Shown piece by piece: positions 1 to 5,763 of a stretch of 6,908 bases of DNA. Under the pieces are notes generated by a model. That model was not told where the DNA came from, did not search any database, and was given only the letters and a program-made list of their open reading frames with translations. Source of the DNA: Oscillospiraceae bacterium (GTDB lineage Bacteria > Bacillota > Clostridia > Oscillospirales > Oscillospiraceae); contig JAISKY010000188.1 in NCBI GenBank assembly GCA_031260745.1, forward strand, positions 1 through 6,908. The letters are read 5' to 3'. The position numbers were made by a program, and so were the translations under genes. Within the stretch, counting starts at the first letter, position 1; each line of letters starts with the position of its first letter.

Positions 1-339
1 GTTTCAAAGCGTCTGCCCGGATTCCCGATTGTTCTGCACGGAGCTAGCAGCGTAATTCAGAAATACGTCGAGATGATTAACGCCAACGGCGGCAAAATGC
101 CCGACGCAATCGGAGTGCCGGAGGATATGCTCCGCAAAGCCGCGACTATGGCGGTCTGTAAGATTAACATTGACAGCGATTTGCGTCTTGCTATGACCGG
201 AACGGTACGTGAGTATTTCGCTCAGCACCCCGACCATTTTGACCCGCGCCAGTATCTCGCGCCCGCTCGCGACAATATCCGCGAGATGGTTATTCACAAG
301 ATTAACAATGTTCTCGGCTGCGCCGGCTCGGCAGTGTGA
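1..339 (+). CDS. fba: Class II fructose-bisphosphate aldolase, C-terminal part (5' end outside window)
   Basis: The reading frame is open from base 1 and stops at TGA 337-339, giving the last 112 residues of a protein whose start lies upstream. Class II aldolases are zinc-dependent cytoplasmic enzymes that cleave fructose 1,6-bisphosphate to dihydroxyacetone phosphate and glyceraldehyde 3-phosphate in glycolysis, and run the reverse in gluconeogenesis. Seen here: LHGASS near residue 12, which matches the family segment carrying a zinc-ligand histidine and a phosphate-binding Gly/Ser loop; CKINIDSDLR near residue 53, matching the conserved KxNxDxD substrate-binding strand; and the C-terminal FDPRQYLAPARDNI...VLGCAGSA signature of the bacterial subfamily whose members end this way. 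Nothing looks truncated at the 3' end. A hairpin 21 bases after the stop probably ends the transcript. The upstream metal ligands and the start codon cannot be seen. Confidence 0.93.
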   Translation, partial: VSKRLPGFPIVLHGASSVIQKYVEMINANGGKMPDAIGVPEDMLRKAATMAVCKINIDSDLRLAMTGTVREYFAQHPDHFDPRQYLAPARDNIREMVIHKINNVLGCAGSAV

Positions 340-360
340 GCGGTGTGACGCGATACTCCG

Positions 361-396
361 TAACCCCTGTGTTGTCGTAAGGCAACGCGGGGGTTA
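361..396 (+). terminator. GNRA-capped hairpin between convergent genes, probable intrinsic terminator
   Basis: Bases 361-374 (TAACCCCTGTGTTG) pair fully with 383-396, allowing two G-U pairs. Two further pairs (375 with 382, 376 with 381) close a GTAA tetraloop, so the stem is about 16 bp. The plus-strand 3' flank is ATGTTTATTTATCTT, T-rich but with no uninterrupted T run. The minus-strand flank has no T tract. It therefore best serves the aldolase transcript on the plus strand. It lies between two convergent genes and four bases beyond the stop codon of the small redox gene, so it may also protect the 3' end of that minus-strand transcript. Confidence 0.78.
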
Positions 397-400
397 ATGT

Positions 401-577
401 TTATTTATCTTCAAGTTGCTGCTCGACCTCGCTCATTTTGCCGAGGGCGAGTTCCTTTGAGATAAACACTTTTCCGCACTTAGGGCAGACGGGAACTTCG
501 TGCGAGAACGTACTGCCCAGGTAATCAAACTCGGTTTTGCGTACGACCAGTTCTTCATCACACTTAGAGCATTTCAT
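401..577 (-). CDS. Small two-CxxC redox / zinc-ribbon-like protein (DVU_1557-like family)
   Basis: This is a 58-residue protein beginning MKCSKCDEEL and ending EQQLEDK. The cysteines are in two pairs, C3-x2-C6 and C31-x2-C34 (VPVCPKCGK), the arrangement of a zinc ribbon or rubredoxin-like knuckle that could bind one metal. The second half is charged and probably helical. Its ATG (577-575) overlaps the TAA stop of the dicluster gene by one base (TAATG), and an AGGAGG stands ten bases upstream (588-593), so translational coupling is likely. I recognise the size, cysteine pattern and position beside a dicluster protein and a molybdopterin aldehyde oxidoreductase as the small redox protein family typified by DVU_1557. 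An electron-carrying or metal-delivery role with Mop is inferred from neighbourhood; no enzymatic activity can be read from it. A generic zinc-ribbon protein is the alternative. Confidence 0.85.
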   Translation of the reverse strand: MKCSKCDEELVVRKTEFDYLGSTFSHEVPVCPKCGKVFISKELALGKMSEVEQQLEDK

Positions 578-2535
578 TAACGCTGACCCTCCTGCCTGAA
601 CTTCATACGATGATAATACGCGCTGATAATCTCAAAATTGCCGTTGCCGGAATCAACGCGGTATTCGACCCAGTACGTCAGCGCTCCGCGCTCCAGCGAC
701 GCGGTAAACGAGCCGTCCGGAGCGACAAATTTATCGCCGGAGTCTTCGGCGTTGTTGATTACCTCAAGTATGTCAGATTCGCTTATCAGGTTGTCCGACA
801 TATATTCGCGCGCATCGTCCGGAATAATCAGCGGCGACTTCAATTCGCCGTCGTCGGACGGAAATAACAGTTCCAAAACGTGATAACACTCCTTACCCTG
901 ACGTTTGAAAGTATCGCGGCAATTCGCGCAGTAGACTAAATACGGATTCGGGTTAAGTGCTTTGCGTTCGTTGACCGTATCGCGGAAAAGCGAGGGATTC
1001 GCGAGTTGAGTTTGCCCTCCGTAGCCGCAACAGCTAAGCTCCGAGCCTTGATATTCGATTCCCGAAGCCGCCGCGAGTTTTTCCACCGAGCGTTGCAAGG
1101 TTTCGTTTTCCCTCGCGGAACACGCGTGGAAAATCGTTAACTCGGAGCGCGGGATTTCGGGCTTGTCAAAATCGTCCAGCAGTTCGTAAACGGAAATAAG
1201 TTTCAATTCCGGATACGTTTCGTGAAGCGTTTCATAGCAACTCGGACAAGCGTAAATATACGTGTACTGTTCACTGTTCACTGTTAACTGTTCATTGTCA
1301 AGCCCCGCCCATTTTTCCGGACTGCCGCAGCAATGCTCCAATAATCCCGCGCCGAATTTCTCACGCAAATAAGCGTACACGCGCTTAGAAGCCGCCGGGA
1401 TTTCGGTCGAGACCGAGCAACCGGGGAAGAAAACATATTTGCTGTCGCCGGATGGCGGTATGTCGCGCCCCTCCGCGTTGTACTTTTTCATTCTGCGTAG
1501 GAAAACGTCGTGGAACGCCGTCGGCACGGTATCGTTTTCAGCCCGCATTTTGCGATACTCGTAAAACAAAATACCGAGGTCAATATCTTTCGGACACGCG
1601 GCTTTGCACATTCCGCAATCGGTACAGGAGTACGCCTCGCGCGTCAGGCTGTGAGTATTCAGCGGCGGGTTTACGTGAGCGTCCGTGAAAAATTCCAGCG
1701 CCAGCCGCCGCGGTTCTTTCCTGAACTGACGAAGCATAACGCACGCGTCTATACACGCGGAGCAATCGCACTGCAAGCACCGCGAAGCCTCCGCCTGAGT
1801 TTCCTGTTCGCTAAATTCCGAGCCTGAACGGGAATCAGCGGGACGCTCCGGAGTGTTTATCTGAGGTTCAGGGTATTTGTTTGTTTGCAGATAGGTTTCG
1901 ATACGCACGGCTTCAAACGCGCCTTCGACAATCTCGTAAATCGGGTCGCCGTTGTCGGGAGCTTCATATACCGTTTCAAACTCCGAGCGGCGTTCGTCGA
2001 TTTCCGCGCCGAATATGAACTCCACCTTAACCGCCGAAAACTGTGAACGAAAATCCTCGTCAAACACCTCGAACTTGGGGTGACCGCGTAAACTCCCTCC
2101 CCAACCGTCAAGAGTATCGAACACCGTAACCTGATATTGCTTTTGAGCAAGTCCCAACGCGCAGGCTAAACCCGCTATTGAGGCTCCGGCAACCGCTACG
2201 CGGTTATCCTTCGGCGGTATGGCGTAGTAGTCGGCTCCGCGCTTTTTGACGTGCGATAGTACGGCCTTTTCGATACTTAACATTTCGATTGGCTTTTCGC
2301 GGATATTACATACGTTTTTGCACGGTTCGGGACACAACTCCGCGACTACGGACGGGAAAAAGACCGCGTTACGGTAAGTTTTGTATGCGGACGTCCATTT
2401 GCCTTTTCCGGTTTTAGTCAGAAAATCCTTTACGTCCAACTTAAAAGGGCAAGCCGCCGCGCAAGGCGGAGGCTCGCCCCGTATGCAATTTTGTACGAAC
2501 GATTGCGTATATGACTGCGTAATTTCCTGACTCAT
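577..2535 (-). CDS. Dicluster-binding, FAD-type Fe-S protein with two CCG domains, partner of Mop
   Basis: The protein is 652 residues from the ATG at 2535, chosen because GGTGA precedes it by two bases; TTG 2544 and GTG 2541 are in frame but less likely. Order of parts: a GltD-like Fe-S segment (C17, C25, C29-P; C68-x3-C72-x3-C76); a Rossmann FAD-binding start (about 112-150, VAVAGASIAG then VFDTLDGWGGSLR); a shortened remainder of that domain to about 210; a ferredoxin-like dicluster (C253, C256, C258, C261, C265; C304, C307, C310, C314-P); two HdrB/GlpC-type CCG cysteine domains (C373, CC402-403, CPSC430-433; C472, CC502-503, CANC536-539); and a C-terminal domain with TYWVEY and YYHRMKF. 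Cytoplasmic, with no signal peptide or membrane span. It matches the pyridine nucleotide-disulfide oxidoreductase/dicluster family encoded beside mop (DVU_1558 type) and probably accepts or relays electrons from Mop. Oddities are the apparent loss of the NAD(P)-binding half and a heptamer repeat within CCG domain 1. The exact electron acceptor is unknown. Confidence 0.87.
   Translation of the reverse strand: MSQEITQSYTQSFVQNCIRGEPPPCAAACPFKLDVKDFLTKTGKGKWTSAYKTYRNAVFFPSVVAELCPEPCKNVCNIREKPIEMLSIEKAVLSHVKKRGADYYAIPPKDNRVAVAGASIAGLACALGLAQKQYQVTVFDTLDGWGGSLRGHPKFEVFDEDFRSQFSAVKVEFIFGAEIDERRSEFETVYEAPDNGDPIYEIVEGAFEAVRIETYLQTNKYPEPQINTPERPADSRSGSEFSEQETQAEASRCLQCDCSACIDACVMLRQFRKEPRRLALEFFTDAHVNPPLNTHSLTREAYSCTDCGMCKAACPKDIDLGILFYEYRKMRAENDTVPTAFHDVFLRRMKKYNAEGRDIPPSGDSKYVFFPGCSVSTEIPAASKRVYAYLREKFGAGLLEHCCGSPEKWAGLDNEQLTVNSEQYTYIYACPSCYETLHETYPELKLISVYELLDDFDKPEIPRSELTIFHACSARENETLQRSVEKLAAASGIEYQGSELSCCGYGGQTQLANPSLFRDTVNERKALNPNPYLVYCANCRDTFKRQGKECYHVLELLFPSDDGELKSPLIIPDDAREYMSDNLISESDILEVINNAEDSGDKFVAPDGSFTASLERGALTYWVEYRVDSGNGNFEIISAYYHRMKFRQEGQR
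1266..1300. repeat. In-frame 7-bp tandem repeat inside the dicluster gene (five units)
   Basis: Successive heptamers on the plus strand are ACTGTTC, ACTGTTC, ACTGTTA, ACTGTTC and a diverged ATTGTCA. They encode residues 413-424 of the dicluster protein (DNEQLTVNSEQY), with EQ appearing twice. The repeat lies between the CC pair (402-403) and the CPSC (430-433) of CCG domain 1 and does not break the frame. Confidence 0.9.
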
Positions 2536-2542
2536 TTTCACC

Positions 2543-2575
2543 AATTATAAATTATAAATTATAAATTATAAATTA
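2543..2575. repeat. AT-rich 7-bp tandem repeat, AATTATA x 4.7
   Basis: Four exact copies of AATTATA run from 2543 to 2570, followed by a partial copy AATTA (2571-2575). The array ends only seven bases upstream of the dicluster start codon. Read on the transcribed (minus) strand each unit contains TATAAT, so the array also offers several matches to a bacterial -10 box, though no convincing -35 was found at the right distance. Confidence 0.95.
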
Positions 2576-2636
2576 ATCGGCTTTTACATATTCGCTCGCA
2601 GTGAGAACGATTAATTCAAATTTATAATTTATAATT
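2557..2636 (-). other. Long AT-rich intercistronic inverted repeat between mop and the dicluster gene
   Basis: The 116-bp gap between the mop stop and the dicluster start (2536-2651) is non-coding and very AT-rich. Bases 2557-2574 are perfectly complementary to 2619-2636 (18 bp), and 2575-2579 (AATCG) to 2608-2612 (CGATT), with a six-base bulge at 2613-2618. The loop of about 28 bases (2580-2607) is the only GC-richer part. In the mop transcript this would fold into a 23-bp stem whose distal arm runs up to the weak ribosome site of the next gene. Possible roles are mRNA processing, a stability barrier setting the Mop to dicluster ratio, or simply an inserted dispersed repeat. It has no T run typical of a terminator. 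Confidence 0.8.
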
Positions 2637-2651
2637 TTGAATTTACAATTT

Positions 2652-5495
2652 TTACAGTGGGTTTGCCTTGATAGCGTCAAGCTCGTCCTCAAAGTCGGAG
2701 CCTAAGAAGTATTTCGGCGGAATCTGGCTCTCGCCCTTAGCTTTCTTTTCAAGTCCCGCCTTGATTTTGTCCGGGGTCGCCGGAAGCGCGAACACGCGTA
2801 CTCCCGAAGCGTTGTTTATCGCGTTGATTACCGCCATATGACCGCTGGACTGGAAGCACTCCGAGCAACCGCTGGAACCGTGAGGTCCGCGCGGACGCGG
2901 CGTTTCTAAGAACATCACGTTGAAGTCGTCCGGAACAGCGTCAATTGTCGGGATTCCGCAAGTCGCCATATTACCGTCACGCTTCTCGGCGTTGTAGTTC
3001 TCGCTCAGCGCAAATCCGATTGAGTGCGATAATCCGCCGTACGCTTGTCCCTCGACCGCGAGCCGGTTTCCGATTTTACCGACGTCCGCGGCGGTGGTGT
3101 AGCGTTTAACCGTAGCCTTGCCGGTTTCGGGATTTACCTCAACAAGCGCGGTATTTACAGCGTACATAAACGCGCGGTTTTTCTCGCCCTCGCCTGTGTT
3201 CGGGTCAAGTCCGAAGTCAATATCAATGTCGCCCAAATGGTCAATGTGACCGAGATATTTCGTTTCCAAGCCCTCGGCTTTCATCTCGTCATAGGCGCGG
3301 AACGAGCCGTCCGGTTTACGCATAGCGTCAAGCAGTTTACCGGCGGCGTCAATAGTCGCTTTACCCGCCATATAGTGCGAGCGCGAAGCCGCCGCAAGTC
3401 CCGTATCCGGACATTCTTTGGAGTCGTTCATTACAAGACGGATTTGCTCCGGCTTGAGTTTAAGCTCCTCAAGGGCTTTCAGCGTATGGGTAAGCGTACC
3501 GATGTCGCCGCCCTGTCCGACGTCCTCCCAAGTGTTGAAATGCGTGATTGTACCGTCGGGGTTAAGCTCCAACGCAACCTCCGCCGCGTCAGGACGTCCG
3601 ATAGTCGCGAGGAATCCGCCGAGCGAGATTCCGACGCCCAGCAGTTTTCCGGCTTTCTTGCCTTCTTCCGCTTCGGCTTTGTACTTGTCGTAGGTCGGCT
3701 TAATCATTTCAAGCAGTGTCGGGTATACATACTCCATATACGGACGCGAGTTAATCGTAGTATCGCCGGGACGAGCCGCGTTGATATAGCGGAACTCCCA
3801 CGGGTCAATTCCGGCTTTTTCAGCCAGCATATCAATCAGAGCTTCTGTCGTGGTGTAAATTTGCGGAGCGCCGAAACCTCTGTACGGACAATTAAACGCG
3901 TGGTTTGACGAACCGCCGCGAGCCAGCGCGCGTATCGCGGGTATATTATAACCGTGGAAACCGACACTTATAAGGTTTGCGAAAATCAGTCCGGCAGAAC
4001 CCGCGTAAGCTCCGTGGTCAAGACCGACGTCGTATTCGGCGGCTGTGATTCTGCCCTTATCGTCACACGCGACTCGTCCGTTTGCGAATGTCGCGGAACG
4101 CTTTCCGGTCATGTGGTTGAATTGCTCGTAGCTGAGCGTCATTGTGCAAGGGATTCCGTCCATTGCCAGAACCGCCGCGCCCATTATGGCGAATGTGTTG
4201 GTTCCGACGGGATAGCCGAACGCTCCCCCAACGTAATTCATAATAAAGCGCAGGTTGTCCATCTCAATACCGCAGGCGTGAGCCACGGCTTCGCGAGTTT
4301 CGGTCAGCGCCTGCGATTTACACTGGAGCGTAACCATTCCGTCAACGCCGATATAGCCTTGCAGTACGTCAGGCTCAATCGGAAGGTGAGGCTCGTGCTG
4401 ACTGTGGAAACTGCCCTCCGCGACGACCGCGGAATTGTCGAAGCTGTCGTCGTCAACCTCGCCCTTTAACGTCAACTGTTCCATATACACGTTTGGAATG
4501 TCTTTGTGAATCTGCAACGCGGTGGGCATAGCCGCCTCGATGAAAGACTTATACGCCGGAAGTAATTCAAGGTCTTGTTTAACAAGTTTAGCGGCGGCGT
4601 TCGCGTGTTCCTCGGTATCGGCGCATACGACCGCTACGCAGTCGCCGCGTCGGCAAATCTTCGTGTCGCAGATAACCGGGTAATCGGTAACTCCGTTGCC
4701 TTTCTGACGCGCGACGATATGCCCGAACGAGCTTGCAAGGTTATTCGTGCCTTTTACGTCTTTCGCGGTAAGAACCTTGTATACGCCGGGAGCTTTTTCG
4801 GCTTCGGAAATGTCGATGTTCTTAATGTTCGCGTGGTCAACCTCGGAGATAACGACCGCAAGATGCGCGGTTTCCTTTGGCATCTTCAGTTTGAGGTCGT
4901 CGCCGTAATCCGCGGTACCGGTAACTTTAGCGAGCGCGGACGGACGCGGCAGACGCGAGCCGTAATAATCGGCGCCGTCCTCGTGGTGGTACGTGATGTC
5001 CTCGATTGTCTTTTCACCGCGCATAACGGCGGCGGCTGCCATTACGCTGTCAACCAACGGCTTATAGCCCGTACAGCGGCAGACGTTACGGTGTGAGCGG
5101 AACCACTCGCGGACTTCTTCGCGAGTCGGACTGGGATTCTCCTCCAACAACCCGTAAGCGGACACGATAAAACCTGGTGTGCAGAATCCGCACTGTACTC
5201 CGCCATAGGTAATCCACGCCTGTTGCAGCGGGTGAAGCTGCTTTGCCGTTCCTACGCCCTCAATGGTGATAATGTCAGAATGTTCGGGAACATTCTTGAT
5301 TTTCATATTGCACGTGCGGGAGACTTTTCCGTTGATAATTACGGAACAAGCTCCGCAAACTCCGGTTCCGCACCCGACTTTTACGCCAGTAAATCCGTGG
5401 CGTCGCAATACCTGCGCGAGGCTGTCGTTTTCAAAATCGGAAACGACAAAACGCTCCACTCCGTTGATGGTTAGCGATATTCTTTTTAACTGCAT
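2652..5495 (-). CDS. mop: Molybdopterin-dependent aldehyde oxidoreductase (Mop), xanthine oxidase family
   Basis: This is a 947-residue protein; the Desulfovibrio gigas enzyme has 907. Family members oxidise aldehydes to carboxylates with water as the oxygen source, at a Mo-molybdopterin cytosine dinucleotide site in the cytoplasm, and pass electrons through two [2Fe-2S] clusters. Domains: N-terminal plant-type ferredoxin (C42, C47, C50, C62), helical [2Fe-2S] domain (C102, C105, C139, C141), a linker with HHEDGADYYGSRLPRPSALAKVTG (as HHEDGADYYG and RLPRPSALAKVTG), then the Mo domains from about 190. These cysteines are all offset by +2 from the D. gigas ligands. Mo-site segments are GGAFG (423-427), PYRGFGAPQ (537-545) and GSSGCSEC (873-880), where E879 should be the catalytic glutamate. 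A roughly 30-residue C-terminal tail follows the usual end. The ATG at 5495 has AAAGGA at 5504-5509, eight bases upstream. First gene of a three-gene operon with its electron-transfer partners. Substrate cannot be set from sequence. Confidence 0.95.
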   Translation of the reverse strand: MQLKRISLTINGVERFVVSDFENDSLAQVLRRHGFTGVKVGCGTGVCGACSVIINGKVSRTCNMKIKNVPEHSDIITIEGVGTAKQLHPLQQAWITYGGVQCGFCTPGFIVSAYGLLEENPSPTREEVREWFRSHRNVCRCTGYKPLVDSVMAAAAVMRGEKTIEDITYHHEDGADYYGSRLPRPSALAKVTGTADYGDDLKLKMPKETAHLAVVISEVDHANIKNIDISEAEKAPGVYKVLTAKDVKGTNNLASSFGHIVARQKGNGVTDYPVICDTKICRRGDCVAVVCADTEEHANAAAKLVKQDLELLPAYKSFIEAAMPTALQIHKDIPNVYMEQLTLKGEVDDDSFDNSAVVAEGSFHSQHEPHLPIEPDVLQGYIGVDGMVTLQCKSQALTETREAVAHACGIEMDNLRFIMNYVGGAFGYPVGTNTFAIMGAAVLAMDGIPCTMTLSYEQFNHMTGKRSATFANGRVACDDKGRITAAEYDVGLDHGAYAGSAGLIFANLISVGFHGYNIPAIRALARGGSSNHAFNCPYRGFGAPQIYTTTEALIDMLAEKAGIDPWEFRYINAARPGDTTINSRPYMEYVYPTLLEMIKPTYDKYKAEAEEGKKAGKLLGVGISLGGFLATIGRPDAAEVALELNPDGTITHFNTWEDVGQGGDIGTLTHTLKALEELKLKPEQIRLVMNDSKECPDTGLAAASRSHYMAGKATIDAAGKLLDAMRKPDGSFRAYDEMKAEGLETKYLGHIDHLGDIDIDFGLDPNTGEGEKNRAFMYAVNTALVEVNPETGKATVKRYTTAADVGKIGNRLAVEGQAYGGLSHSIGFALSENYNAEKRDGNMATCGIPTIDAVPDDFNVMFLETPRPRGPHGSSGCSECFQSSGHMAVINAINNASGVRVFALPATPDKIKAGLEKKAKGESQIPPKYFLGSDFEDELDAIKANPL

Positions 5496-5523
5496 AGTAA
5501 CATTCCTTTCTAATTAGTTTTCC

Positions 5524-5538
5524 TACAGTAAATTGTAG
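5524..5538. promoter_or_regulatory. Operator-like dyad over the mop -10 and start site, copy 1
   Basis: TACAGTAAATTGTAG; with the preceding C it forms the perfect dyad CTACA-N6-TGTAG (5523-5538). It covers the -10 box and predicted start site of mop. A second copy at 5600-5614 matches 13 of 15 bases in the same orientation. The position suits a repressor site. The regulator is not identified. Confidence 0.45.
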
Positions 5539-5560
5539 CACGTTTATAAGTATTTTGCAA
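5525..5560 (-). promoter_or_regulatory. Probable sigma-A promoter of the mop operon (extended -10)
   Basis: On the minus strand, TTGCAA (plus 5555-5560) and TACAAT (plus 5532-5537) are separated by 17 bases, with a TG one base before the -10 box, making an extended -10. Transcription should start near 5525, giving a leader of about 30 bases to the mop ATG that contains the AAAGGA ribosome site. Confidence 0.72.
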
Positions 5561-5599
5561 GTTATTTTTTCAAAACACTCGTAATACGATATTGCATTT

Positions 5600-5614
5600 T
5601 ACAGTAATTTGCAG
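5600..5614. promoter_or_regulatory. Operator-like element upstream of mop, copy 2
   Basis: TACAGTAATTTGCAG matches the copy at 5524-5538 at 13 of 15 positions, 76 bp away and centred about 80 bp upstream of the predicted mop start site. Its dyad symmetry is weaker than that of copy 1. It may be an auxiliary site for the same regulator. Confidence 0.4.
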
Positions 5615-5693
5615 GCTTAAAATCGACGCGTCTATTCGCTTTGAGATTAATACGAATAACTTCCAAAAAAGTCCGAAGAAACAAAAAAATCTC

Positions 5694-5729
5694 TTGCATA
5701 ATTTATAGTAATATGTTATACTTCATTTC
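5694..5729 (+). promoter_or_regulatory. Probable sigma-A promoter of the V-type ATPase operon (extended -10)
   Basis: TTGCAT (5694-5699), a 17-base spacer and TATACT (5717-5722), with TG one base before the -10 box. Transcription would start near 5729, leaving a leader of about 35 bases that includes the strong GGGGGAG ribosome site (5748-5754) ahead of the ATG at 5764. Confidence 0.75.
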
Positions 5730-5763
5730 AGTAGTACAATTGTGACAGGGGGAGTAACTGCCG

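Noticed and set aside
610..883. Short plus-strand frames opposite the end of the dicluster gene
   Set aside because: They are antisense to conserved C-terminal motifs (TYWVEY, YYHRMKF) and have no independent coding evidence.
2536..2544. TTG or GTG start giving an N-terminus three or two residues longer for the dicluster protein
   Set aside because: ATG 2535 is preceded by GGTGA, and the TTG/GTG codons would lie inside that site with only AT repeat upstream.
2543..2575. AATTATA array considered as a CRISPR array or as an origin (DnaA-type) region
   Set aside because: The units are 7 bp with no spacers, so it is not CRISPR; there are no DnaA-box sequences and no replication genes nearby.
2543..2575. 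Internal promoter made by the TATAAT matches in the repeat
   Set aside because: The matches come automatically from the repeat unit and no -35-like hexamer was found at 16-18 bases; left as a possibility in the repeat entry only.
2557..2636. Hairpin between mop and the dicluster gene as an intrinsic terminator
   Set aside because: The stem is almost entirely A-T and is not followed by a T run on the transcribed strand.
3045..3908. 287-codon open frame on the plus strand opposite mop
   Set aside because: It lies wholly antisense to a well-supported mop frame, shows no recognisable domain or ribosome site, and has the Arg/Val-rich makeup typical of antisense frames in GC-rich codon positions.
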